Shown in pieces: positions 44,930-55,711 of a stretch of DNA of 64,000 nucleotides. The notes below the pieces were generated by a model. It searched no databases and was not told the DNA's origin. It saw only the letters and a list, made by a program, of their open reading frames with translations. The position numbers were made by a program, and so were the translations under genes. Every line of letters begins with the position of its first letter. Position 1 is the stretch's first letter. Source of the DNA: Calliopum simillimum (taxonomy: Eukaryota; Arthropoda; Insecta; Diptera; Lauxaniidae); NCBI GenBank assembly GCA_951812925.1, contig OX638370.1, positions 26,465,964 through 26,529,963 on the forward strand, read 5' to 3'.

Positions 44930-45580
44930 ACTTCGGCTGCTGCTGCTGCTGCTACGGTGTATGTAGAGGCGCTCTTAGCCCGCTGGGCATACACACGATG
45001 GCTATGGAAAGTCTCTGGCGATGACCATGAGTCTGTTCCTGAGACCAGCAGTCGCTGTGCAAGACCTGGAGTCACTTTGGAGGTCGCTTTTTATGAGCTG
45101 GAATCGTTGCTGTTGGCGACGATGAAACTTCGAAGGGAAGCAATGAATTGCATCTGCTTTTACGTGATCAATTAAGAATTTTTCATAAAAAAGGATTACC
45201 CAAAACACTTTGGTTTAGGTTGATTTTACTTTTATTGAAATATTAACTTCATAAAATTAAAAATTAATAATAAAATTTACGAATTAAGAGAGCTGCAGTT
45301 GCTTGCTGCGTGGATAATTTTCGACGAGTGAAGTTTTTTCCAACTTGAACTTAAGACTCGCTAAAACGTCAAGCTGAGAATTCTGCTGAGCACTTGTCAG
45401 CAATAAACATTGATCACGAGTGAGCGAGACGGCAACATTCGTCAGTGCTAAAAAGCATTCTATATACATAGTTCAGTTTTGATCATCGTCTGTAACGAGT
45501 AGTTACAGATCGAGTGCGTGGGTAGTGTTGCCGTTCGTCGAGGATTCATGCTGGAGTTTGGGAGTTAAAGTTTACGCATA
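44930..45580 (-). other. Unexplained GC-richer block, possible retroelement or LTR remnant
   Basis: Base composition differs sharply from both sides. Both strands are open for 60-85 codons around 44957-45208. The 45230-45540 part, read on the minus strand, has TGTTGCCGTCTCGCTCACTC and later AATAAAAG, as an LTR might. I cannot fix its ends or identify a protein domain. Confidence 0.3.
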
Positions 45581-45759
45581 TCCAAGCTTTGAAATATTAT
45601 GTAAAGGAGTGTTTATCACAATTTACCGAAATTCCACTTTTGCTTCAAAAACTAAAAAAAAAAAAAAAAAACAGCAAAATTTTTTAACGTAAATATGGCA
45701 ACGCTTTATCTACTTATAAAGTAGTGATCCCCACATTACGAAAAAAATAAATTTATTGT

Positions 45760-45824
45760 TCGGAATCAAACTCACAATGCGCGCATTACTAGGCGACGTT
45801 CTAACCAACTGAGCTAATAAGCCC
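45760..45824 (-). repeat. tRNA-like sequence (pseudogene or SINE head)
   Basis: Minus strand: GGGCTTATTAGCTCAGTTGG, then TTAGAACG, CTAGTAA in anticodon-loop position, and GTGAGTTTGATTCC (B box). The A and B boxes are near perfect but the anticodon stem does not pair and the acceptor stem is not closed, so it is not a working tRNA. Confidence 0.55.
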
Positions 45825-45999
45825 GTCAGATGTCGCATGTTCACCTTAATGCCATGCTTCTTCCATTTACTAAACATAATCATATAATTTGAATTTTCTC
45901 TTGTAAAATGTACAAATATTTCGCCATAAAAAAAACCCTAATTGTGTTGCATTGTTTCTGTACATAGCAGTACATCTGGTCACTTTATTGCTTTTTGCA

Positions 46000-46788
46000 A
46001 TATCAAAAGCTGTTAAATAGGTATCGCCTAGAAGTGGGCGCTCTATAAAAATTTTAAAAATTTTACAACTTTCTTTTAGAGCAGCGCACTTACTACTTTT
46101 TTACAAGCATCCTAGTGATAATTTTGTTTGACAACAGCAATCGCAGTAAAAATGGCAAACAAAAAGGAAAAAGGAAATTTCAACTTAAGCGTTTCAGTGC
46201 TGAAAAAAACCCACTATGTACAAGGAAAAAAAAAGAAAAGTCCTGTAGCAACGAAATTACCGCATTTTAAGCTGTCGTAGAATGACATAAAAGCCACTTG
46301 TGCCAAGAACAGTGATGGCGAAATGTACGAAAAAAATAATAGCATCAACAACAGAAAGTACAACTGGCATAACAACAACAACAACAACAACAACAGCTAT
46401 ATCCTTAAAATAAATATCTATATCTGCAACAGTGCTACAAGCAACACCGCAGCGCAGCAGCTAAATGCTCACTTGAATGCGTATTTCCGGTTTCCGCTTT
46501 GTCTTTTACTTTGTGTCGTTTTTTGTTTTGTGAATATATGTAGGTGCCCAGTTGGAATTTATCAGATAATGACTTGTGAAGCTGTTACACGTTAAGTGTC
46601 CAAATTGCCATCGGTGGAGTACATAATCAATAGTAAAAGTGATATTTAGCAATATTTTCATGACACATTGTTAAACTCGAACTATGTATTGACTTGGTCT
46701 CAATAGACCAGATCGAGTTTTATTACCATTTTTTTTTACGAAAACTAGAGCATTTCGATGCATCTTACGAAAAATAGGGTGATTCATT
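46000..46788. other. Intergenic, with a (CAA)n tract
   Basis: (CAA)n at 46371-46396 gives a poly-Asn open frame from 46323; no other support for a gene. Confidence 0.35.
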
Positions 46789-47057
46789 ATATGAGTTTTT
46801 CATTATGAAAGTGGGACAAGTCCAAAATGAGGCAAAAGTAATGGCATAATATGGATTGACTAATATTCTGTTAGAAATAAGTAAAATAGATCGCAGTTTT
46901 CACGAAGAGTTTACTTGATGATATGGAATTGATGGCATCAAGTTGAAAAAATGATATCGGTCCAATAATTTGTCATTATGGCACATAATGTACAATATAT
47001 GATATTACTTTTGCCTCGTTTTGGACTTGTCCCACTTTCATATTAAACGGCTCATAT
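46789..47057. mobile_element. MITE with inverted repeat TATGAAAGTGGGACAAGTCC
   Basis: TATGAAAGTGGGACAAGTCC at 46805-46824 and its complement at 47021-47040, extending inward through CAAAA(T/C)GAGGCAAAAGTAAT. Total about 269 bases, just before the repeat array. Confidence 0.7.
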
Positions 47058-47074
47058 ATTCATTCAGTATTCAG

Positions 47075-49020
47075 AAACATCCTACTTTTCGTTAAGAAGT
47101 ATAAGAAATATGAAACAACCTTTTGTTCGTTAAAAAGTATAAAACATCCTATTTTTCGTTAAAAACTATGAAATATCCTACTTTTCGTTAAAAAGTGTAC
47201 AAAATTCTACTTTCGTTAAAAAATATAAATCAACCTTTTACCCGTTAAAAAATATAAAACATCCTATTTTTCGTTAAAAAGTATAAAACATCCTACTTTT
47301 TGTTAAAAAGTATAAAACATATTGCAATACTTTTGTAAAAAATCCTACTTTTCGTTAAAAAATATAAATCATCCTGTTTTTCGTTAAAAAGTATAAAACA
47401 TTCTACTTTTCGTTAAAAAGAGTAAAAAATCCTACTTTTCGTTAAAAACTATAAAACATCCTCCTTTTCGTGTGTACAAAATCCTACTTTTCGTTAAAAA
47501 GTTTACATCATCCTATTTTTCGTTAAAAAATTTATAAATCCAACTTTTCGTTAAATTATAAAACATCCTATTTTTCGTTAAAAAGTAAAAAACATCGTAT
47601 TTTTCGGTTAAAAGTAAAAAACATCCTACATTTCATTGAAAAGTGCACAAAATCCTAGCTTTCGTTAGAAAATATAAATCGTTTCGTTAAAAACTATAAA
47701 ACATCATATTTTTCGTTAAAAAGTAAAAACATCCTCCTTTTCGTTAAGAAGTATAAAACATCTTACTTTTCGTTAAAAAGAGTAAAAAATCCTACCATTC
47801 GTTAAAAATATAAATCATCTTATTTTTCGTTAAAAACTATAAAACATCCTATTTTTAGTTAAAAAGTAAAAAAACATCATCCTTTCCGTTAAGAAGTATA
47901 AGACATCCTAATTTTCGTTAAAAAGAGTAAAAAATCCTACTATTCGTAAAAAATATAGGGGAAAGTGGGGAATCGTGGGCCATGGGGAATCGTGAGCCAC
48001 CGCCACCTTTTGGCAGTATGTCGAGATAAATAGTTAGATGCAACTGTAATCGTTTTCTCTTAGCCTCAACTTATTTTTACATTGGTTGTTGACAAACGTA
48101 CGCGTTTTATTTGCTTTGTACAATACTTGCCCAAAAAAAAGTATCTGCAAAACTTTTTTTGCGTGTTTGATTTCCATCATTCTTGGACGAATTGCTACGA
48201 CAAAACACAGGTAAATATGTTTTTTATTATCGTTAGACCTTTGCCTTTCAACATACAAAAGTAATTTTGCATGACACTTACACAAGTCAATTACACGCCG
48301 TTGTTTTGCAAAAAGTAGCCTGTGGGGAATCGTGAGCCACTTCGTGGGCCACCCGTTTTTTGACAGTTTTCGTATCAATACACATTTGTATGTTGTGTTT
48401 ATGATGTTTTGTGCAAAATGGAGGCTGTGAATCAATAAATAAAACAATAAATACATATTTTGTATCAAATTTTCCTATTTCTTTGTTAACGTATCTGATT
48501 GATCGTGCATAACCCTTCGTCTTCATTTTGTCGATTAAAATAACTTTACTTGTCATTTCAACTAATTCAATAAAGTTTTGCATCATAATTGTTTGATTTT
48601 TACTTAATTACGGCGGTGGCCCACGATTCCCCACCATTTTTGAAAATCGCAAAAACACTAATTTTTTTCAAACCACGAAAAGTCGGAAAAAACAAAAGAG
48701 TTGTTAGAAAGTGTAATAGTCAAAAGTTACCTAACTTCATGTAGAATAACATACCATATTACAATTTGCAAAATTTTTATTTTTTTTTTAAGATATTTAA
48801 CAAAATAAAAACGTGGTCCACGATTCCCCACCTTCCCCTAAATAATGCTATTTTTCGTTAAAAAGTAAAAAACATCCTCCTTTTCGTTAAAAAGTATTAA
48901 AAATCCTATTTTTCGTTAAAAAATATAAAATATCCAATTTTTCGTTAAAAAATATAAAACATCCTACTTTTCGTTAAAAATACAAAAAACCTTACATTTT
49001 GTTAAAAGATATAAAATACT
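47075..49020. repeat. CCTACTTTTCGTTAAAAAGTATAAAACAT minisatellite, split by an insertion
   Basis: About 29-base units, degenerate, at 47075-47955 and again at 48841-49020. The two halves are separated by the 881-bp element at 47958-48838. Related short block at 8040-8240. Confidence 0.88.
47958..48838. mobile_element. 881-bp DNA element with GGGGAA..GTGGGGAATCGTGG ends
   Basis: Left GGGGAAAGTGGGGAATCGTG, right complement CACGATTCCCCACCTTCCCC, with TA on each side (47956-47957, 48839-48840). The left subterminal region has two further GTGGGGAATCGTG copies (47983, 48324) and the right one a complement at 48618. No transposase; a 144-codon minus-strand frame (48034-48468) has no recognisable domain. 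Confidence 0.8.
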
Positions 49021-49024
49021 TGAA

Positions 49025-50145
49025 GATCAAAGACGGAAGGCCAAACAAAGATCAAAGACCAAAGGTCAAAGACCAAAGACCAATAAAGACCAAAGGCCAA
49101 AGACCAAAAACCAAAGACCAAAGAAAAAGGACAAAGACCATACAAAGACCAAATGTCAAAGACCACAGACTAAGACCAGAGACCAAAGACCAAAGACAAA
49201 AAAAGACCAAGGAACAAAGACCAAAGTCCAAAGACCAAAGGCCAAATACCATAGACTGAAGAACAAAAACCAATGACCAAAGACAAAAGACCAAAGATCA
49301 AAGACCAAAGGTAAACCACCAAATATCAAAGGCCAAAGATTAAAGACCAATGATCAAAGACAAGAGACCAAGTATCAAAGACCAAAGATAATAAACCAAC
49401 GACCAAAGGTCAGAGATCAAAACTAAAGATTAAAGATCAAAGACCAAAGGCCAAAGACTAAAGACCAACAAATACCAAAGACCAACAAAGACCAAAGACC
49501 AAACAAAGACCAAAGACCAATGGCCAAAGACCACAGACTAAGACCAAAGACAAAAAAAAAAGACCAAAGACCAAGCGACAAAGACCAAAGTCCAAAGACC
49601 AAAGGCCAAATACCATAGACTGAAGAACAAAAACCAATGAACAACGACAAAAGACCAGAGATCAAAGACCAAAGGTCAACCACCAAATATCAAAGGCCAA
49701 AGATTAAGGACCAATGATCAAAGATAAGGGACCAAGTATCAAAGACCAAAGATAATAAACCAACTACCAAAGGTCAGAGATCAAAACTAAAGATTAAAGA
49801 TCAAAGACCAAAGGCCAAAGACTAAAGACCAACAAAGACCAAAGACCAACAAAGACCAAAGACCAAAGTCCAAAGACCAAAGGCCAAATACCATAGACTG
49901 AAGAACGAAAACCAATGTCTAAAGACAAAAGACCAAAGGTCAAGGGACCAAAGGTCAAAGACCAAAGGTCAACCACCAAATACCAAAGACCAATGACAAA
50001 AGACCAAAGTTCAAAGACCAAAGATAATAAACCCACGGCCAAAGATCAGAGATCTTAGATCAAATTTCAAAGACTAAAGGTCAAAGACCAAAAAACCAAA
50101 GATCGACAGCCAAAAACCAAACACCAAAAACCAAGACCAAAATTT
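49025..50145. repeat. AAAGACCAAAG(G/T)CC minisatellite, 1.1 kb
   Basis: Built on 7-base AAAGACC and 14-base units. A larger block containing CCATAGACTGAAGAAC recurs at about 49250, 49613 and 49893, so higher-order units of roughly 280-365 bases are present. Minus-strand open frames reading LWSLVFGLW are by-products. Confidence 0.92.
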
Positions 50146-51589
50146 ACTCATTGTCCTTTGACTAAACCAGCTGTTTTCAGAACATGCGGCAAAATCCATA
50201 TTTCCAACTGGGTATCCTAGTAAACATATTAATGTATTTATATTAGTTGGTGTAAGTGCTTGCATGCCTATGTATGTATGTGCGGATATATACACGTACA
50301 TATATTGCGCATTCATCCAGCGGAAACACTCAGTTGAAGTATAAAAGTTGCTACACATGAAAATTTCATAAAGTTTTATTTATGCAAGTGTTGAAAGCAA
50401 CTGTAGCCTTTGGTGGCATGCATTGTAACACAGCATCCAAACGTAGCCTTGGTCCAAAAAAAGCCCAATGAAAGTTTTGGTTTTTTTTTTTTTAATTTTT
50501 GGTAGATCATGTTGCAGGAATGATAAAAAATACACCAACCATTGGATTTTGTGTCTTTTGCCTGCTGTTACACTGTTTTTTTTTTTTTTGTGTGTGATTG
50601 TTGAGAGAAAATTTCCTTTTCCGCATTGGTTTTTCATACAAATGTTGACCAATTGTTGCTTGGACAGTTCGTGTAGTTTCATTGTTTTTTGTTGGCTTGT
50701 TGAATAAAACGACAAAACTTGGCCTTCTTGTTGGCTGTGCTGCAGTGTGTTTTCATTATGACTTAGTTTCATAACACACAGCACTTTCTTTGTGTTGTTT
50801 TTGCATCGTTTTTGTTCAACTGTTTCATTCTCTTTCCGGCGAAGGTTTTACTTTTGTCTTCTTTTGTCTATTGTCCGTTTCTCGACAATCGTTCGAATTT
50901 CCTATGTATGTACTTTGTGTGTATTTTTTTTGTCTTTCTAGGATTAGTTATTTTTTTTGTGGTATGCCCCATGTAAAACAATACATTTACAATTTGCGAT
51001 CCAGTTGAATTCTTAATTAAAATAGTGTAGTCTATTTTTCGGCGCTTGGAGTTACAATTTATGAACATGTGTGGGTTGTTTATAAAAGTTTTCTTTATTC
51101 GTAGCGATTTTGGTTGAGTGTGAAATGGAATTGTTGGAGGATTTGAATTATTAATGGTTAAATTTTATTAGCTGAGATTACAATTGTATTTTTTTTTTCG
51201 TTGGGAAATTTTTTTTATAAAATATGCTCTTTTGAGCTCAAGGTAACATTTGTGTGCCCATTTCAATAAACCCTGTATTATGTTGTTTTTGCAATGAACA
51301 ATTTGTATTCAATTTAAATGTTAATTTCCATATATGCATTGAAATTTTCACATTACAAAATTAAGTTAGTGATTTGGTATTAGTAAAAATTTAGTCTTTA
51401 AATTAAGATTCAAGCGTTCGATGAAATAAAAGTCATCAATTTTCAACGACCTAACGACTGTTCCAGAAAAATTTGATACTTTTGTTTCTTTAGATTATGA
51501 TTTACCTTATAACCGTGTAGGTTGAAATATGGGTGCTATTTTCTATATAACATGACAATTACAAAAAACATACAACACTTGGTGAACAC
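50146..51589. other. Intergenic, no gene seen
   Basis: Several poly-T runs and no supported exon. The longest frame (50380-50784, minus) has no recognisable features. Confidence 0.35.
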
Positions 51590-51596
51590 TCTTCAA

Positions 51597-52470
51597 ATGA
51601 TAAAGATGTCTAGTTATCAAGAAAAAAGGCGCAAAGTCGTTTTGTCCACTTACCTGAAAAAACAGAATTAAAATATTCAGCTAAAGCTAAAAAAAAACAG
51701 GTGCATCAAAAATCACTGTCCAAAGAGTTATTTTGAATTATAGAAGGGGTCAACTTATTGTGCGAAGAAAGGGTAATCGGTAAGCATATAGACCCACAGT
51801 TGGTGGAAAAATTGAAGCACCCTTTTAAGCTGAATTCCAACACTTTAGTACGAGATATGGCTGCTAGGGCAGATACCTCAAAATTTTCTATACAAAGACT
51901 AAAGAAAAAAAGTAAGCTGAAGACCTACAGAGTTCAAAAAGTACTAGACTGTTCCAATGAAGAGCAGTTGGAAGCTCGAAAGTTATAATAAGGTTACCTT
52001 ACTAAATTTGACTGGTGCATAATGGACATATGTTAAGGCAGATTTCAAACAACTACTAAGTCACGAATTTTATACCTGTTTGGAGAAGAGGCAGTTACAG
52101 AACAAATTTAATGAGAAGAAATTCACAAAATTTCCCAAGCAGTATATGGCTTGGCACGCCATATGCACCTGTGGTCTGAGAAATATTTTTATTTTTAGCA
52201 GAGGGCACAGTTAACTCGAGAATTTATATTGACGAATGCCTCGAAAAACATCTTTTGCCATTTATTCGTGGGCACGGGGGTACTGTAATGTTCTGGCCTG
52301 ATTTAGCAACCTCTCACTACTCTAGAGCCACCATAGAACGGTACAATAGCAATAATGTAAATGTTGTTCCCAAAAATGCGAATCCACCTAATGGCCCAAA
52401 GCTTCGACCTATTGAGAGATATTGGGCTCTAATGTTGTCAAACGTACCCCAGCTTACTCTATTCAGTTAA
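51597..52470 (+). pseudogene. Tc1/mariner-family transposase remnant
   Basis: Begins near MIKMSSYQEKRRKVVLSTYL at 51597. 51758-51988 reads ERVIGKHIDPQLVEKLKHPF and NTLVRDMAARADTSKFSIQR, a helix-turn-helix region. Later pieces are FWPDLATSHYSRATIE (the conserved second catalytic Asp context), NVNVVPKNANPPNGPKLRPI and ERYWALM. Several stops and frameshifts; the 3' end is interrupted by a foldback at 52467. Confidence 0.8.
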
Positions 52471-52744
52471 GCGAGAAACACATAAAAAGTATGCATGCAT
52501 CAAGAATTGTCAAATTGAAGTCAAATACATGTCTCCTTATGAGAGCGCCCAGATAGAAAGCATGCTTCGAGCATGCTTCGAGCATGCTTCGAGCATACTT
52601 TCTATCTGGGCGCTCTCATAGAAAGCATGCTTCGAGCATGCTTCGAGCATACTTTCTATCTGGGCGCTCTCATGAGGAGACATGTATTTGACTTCAATTT
52701 GACAATTCTTGATGCATGCATACTTTTTATGTGTTTCTCGCTTT
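52467..52744. mobile_element. 278-bp foldback inserted in the transposase remnant
   Basis: TTAAGCGAGAAACACATAAA at the left and its near complement at the right. The centre has five copies of GCATGCTTCGA in two runs and a duplicated TTTCTATCTGGGCGCTCTCA. Confidence 0.75.
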
Positions 52745-53345
52745 ACTCTTCAATTGTATTCAACACTAAGCCATATACATGTGGGAACAGAGCTAAACGG
52801 ACGACTTGGCAACACTGACAAATTTGACGAGACTTGAACGAAACAAGCTTGACGAAAAGATTTGGATAAACAAAGAAACGACAGTTGAACTCGTCATTTT
52901 TAAATCATCATAACTGTTTATACAATAATCATTTATGATTGTTTTTGTACCTGTTTTCAAAAACTGCATAAGTCTTAACCCTCTAACTGGTAAGAGTTTC
53001 ACATCTGCATCGTAAATAATATAATAATTGCTGTAAACCGTCATGGGTTTCCATGGTTAAACTTTTTATGCCATGTTGAACCCCGTAAAAATTCATTCTG
53101 CTGCTTAGTTTTGCTTTCGTCATAAGTTGGGTCTGCCAATTCAGAATAAAATCTCAAAAAATTTCTTCTCTCTAAAAATATTTTTCCGAAGTAATTTAGA
53201 AATAGTTTTAACAATAAAATTTTAGTGAATAATTTCTTCTTGGGTAGAAAACATTTTCTTTTTTCAATATAAATTGAAGTGATTGAGAAAAAAATTTCAT
53301 ATTACGTTTTAGAAACGTAAATAATAAGGGGTCCCTTAGGACCAC

Positions 53346-53579
53346 TTGCCCGTTTATGGGAACGAAATTGCTCCAGTTGGAATGATTTCGATCTGCCTGA
53401 GAGCTCTGCAGACAGGTAACACAAGTGATTACTTTATCCAAGACCATATTATGTGTGATACTATAGCTCAAGAAACCGTCGAAACTTTAGTAGAAGAAGA
53501 AACTCTGATGTTTTCTTCTATATCATCAGCATTGGATAATTTCGTCTTTATAGAAGCAATGACACGCCCACTAAAATAG
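53346..53579 (+). CDS. Unrecognised acidic open frame, 77 codons
   Basis: Reads DYFIQDHIMCDTIAQETVET followed by LVEEETLMFSSIS and IEAMTRPLK. Codon use and acidic composition look more coding than neighbouring frames, but there is no domain or splice site I can assign. May be a transposon or retro-gene fragment. Confidence 0.2.
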   Translation: MPVYGNEIAPVGMISICLRALQTGNTSDYFIQDHIMCDTIAQETVETLVEEETLMFSSISSALDNFVFIEAMTRPLK

Positions 53580-53640
53580 TTTTATATATTTTCTCTTAGA
53601 GTGCAGTATATTTTCAACTTAAAATTCATAACAATCTTTG

Positions 53641-53694
53641 TAGTGCCCCGAATAGACTTCTAGAAGGGTTTTAAAAGCTCTATTCGGGGCACTT
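53641..53694. repeat. Short hairpin AGTGCCCCGAATAG..CTATTCGGGGCACT
   Basis: A 14-base perfect inverted repeat around TTTTAAAAGC. Unlike a terminator in context (no gene directly upstream); probably a small MITE. Confidence 0.5.
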
Positions 53695-53722
53695 TGCTAA
53701 ATTAAGTGCACATATAATATTA

Positions 53723-55557
53723 CACTGTGCAACAAATTTTGGGTCACTAAATCTTTCCCGAATGAAACCAACGGGAAATGAAAATAGACTATCAGTAGGC
53801 AAAAACCCCCAAAGGGTTTTTAAAAGTTAGCTCGTATTGTTAAGTTCTAGCCTTTCAAAGTTGGGATGTTTTGGGACAAATTTTCCCATATATATTTTAC
53901 ATGTAGTAAATCAATATAAAAATTAAACAATTTGTATTAAATATTTATGGCCTTAGATATTTAAATCTATTCATTTTAATAGTTTTTGGGATTTTAATTT
54001 CTTTTTTGTTCTATCTTTTCCAGTTTTTATGAGCGTTTTGTTTGCTATTTTCTCTAAAAATCGTGTATTTTTAACTATATATTTTTTATTATACATATTA
54101 AATTACAAAGCTTTGCAGATGATTTTTAGGTAATAACAAGGCTTTTTATACATGTTTCATTAAATCAATTCTAATGAATGGTTTCATTCCCCAATGAAAT
54201 TTTTAATTAGGTATGTGATTTTTTTCATTAATTTTAGCCCAATCGTTATGAAAGTATTAATGAATAAAATTCATTATTTGTGTGAAAATTTTTCCGGAAA
54301 CTACTATGGGCCACTGCTTGTATCTTGATTGGACAAAGGGGCGTAACACCACCCACATAAAAGTACATTTTCAAACAAGTACTTTTTCAAAGTAAGCACT
54401 TTTTTCAAAAAATCAAAAAATGTACTTTTTTTTAAAAAAAGTATATTTTTCAATAAAAATCGTTTTGCAATAGAAAACATTAATTTTCAATTCCCTGTCG
54501 AAAAGGGGTCGTGTCCGCCAAAAAGTTTTACCCCTGGCATATCCAGCGTTGAAATCTTAATCAATGTTAAATTTTCATTTTATTTGTTTCAAAATTTTTA
54601 TTCAGTTTAACAAAAAAATTCAATAATTTTAGAACAAAAAATGTAAATAAAAAAAATCACTAAAACTTTTAGCATATTAACCTCGAAATAAAATTTTTTT
54701 CATTGATTTAATGATTTTTTAATGAAACTATGAATGAAAATATTTAACAAAATTAAAAATATAAATGAGTTTTTGTTCAGTTAATTAACATTTTCATTAA
54801 ATCAATGAGTTCTATACGATCTATTAGTGCTTTGAAGAAAAATTATATCAGTCTATGAAAATCATTTTTTTTTTATTTATTTCTTTATATAGTTGAAAGT
54901 CTTTTTGGGTGTACAAAATAATTGTGTGGTAAAAAAAAATTTGTGGTGAAATAAAAATATTTGTGGTGAATAAAATGTTTGAGGTGAAATAAAAATTTCA
55001 GGCGATTTACAAATATTATTCAATTACAGCCGTCTGCTGAAAGATTTTGTAAATCAGTGGGCCCTTTAACAAAGGTGTACTCAATATTTGTCCAACAGTA
55101 AGTTCAAACTTGGTGATATCGCTTAACTATGTTCGGCAATAATGTTCATAAGAATACGATAAATAAGTTTTGTGAACATATTATGCCAAAAAAATATTTC
55201 CTTTCTAGACGTTTTTTAAAAAAACACTTAAAAAAATTAATTTTTTCAAACTTTTTTCAGCATAACTTGCAGGGACACGTTTTTTTTCGCTAACAACATA
55301 TAACAATATTGTAGTCACTGTAAATCTGAACAACTTTTGTGAATATACCAATACAATCTGATTGTGTCTAAGCACTCTAAATAGCTCATATAGACCACTA
55401 TAACGCACAAAATGGTCAAAAACACGCTAACTTCAAGAGGCTATAAAAATTGAATAAGAGCTAACTTCGGAAAACCCTTTGAGGGTTTTGATATACTAAT
55501 GGTCTACTTTCATTTCCCGTTGGACTCATTCGGGAAATTTTTTCTTGTTGCACAGTG
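53723..55557. mobile_element. 1,835-bp DNA element with CACTGTGCAACA ends
   Basis: CACTGTGCAACAAATTTTGG at the left and CACAGTG at the right end, inverse similarity extending about 110 bases (CATTTCCCGTTGG, AAACCC..AAGGGTTTT, AGCTAAC). TTA flanks both sides. CACTG ends with a 3-bp duplication suit the CACTA/CMC group. The inside has ATGAAATTTTTAAT-type text and no transposase. Confidence 0.7.
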
Positions 55558-55624
55558 TTATTGGAGTATAATACGTAGTTTTGATTAAAAACAGATATTC
55601 TTTTGTAAATTGTGCAATGTGCAT

Positions 55625-55630
55625 TTTATT
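55625..55630 (-). terminator. Polyadenylation signal of the ionotropic receptor gene
   Basis: AATAAA on the minus strand 82 bases after the stop codon, correctly placed for 3' end formation. The second copy has the equivalent at 61398-61403. Confidence 0.6.
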
Positions 55631-55711
55631 TGAAAAATTAAGGTGATTAATTACAACGTTTAATACAAATATTTATGTTTATATTTGAACATTAACTTTC
55701 ATTGATATTCT

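Noticed and set aside
45760..45824. A functional tRNA gene on the minus strand
   Set aside because: A and B boxes are good but anticodon and acceptor stems do not pair.
46323..46595. Asn-rich 90-codon frame
   Set aside because: Driven by a (CAA)n tract; no further coding evidence.
48034..48468. 144-codon minus-strand frame
   Set aside because: No domain, no splice sites, inside a transposable element; composition fits random AT-rich sequence.
49052..50042. Minus-strand frames reading LWSLVFGLW
   Set aside because: By-product of the AAAGACC minisatellite.
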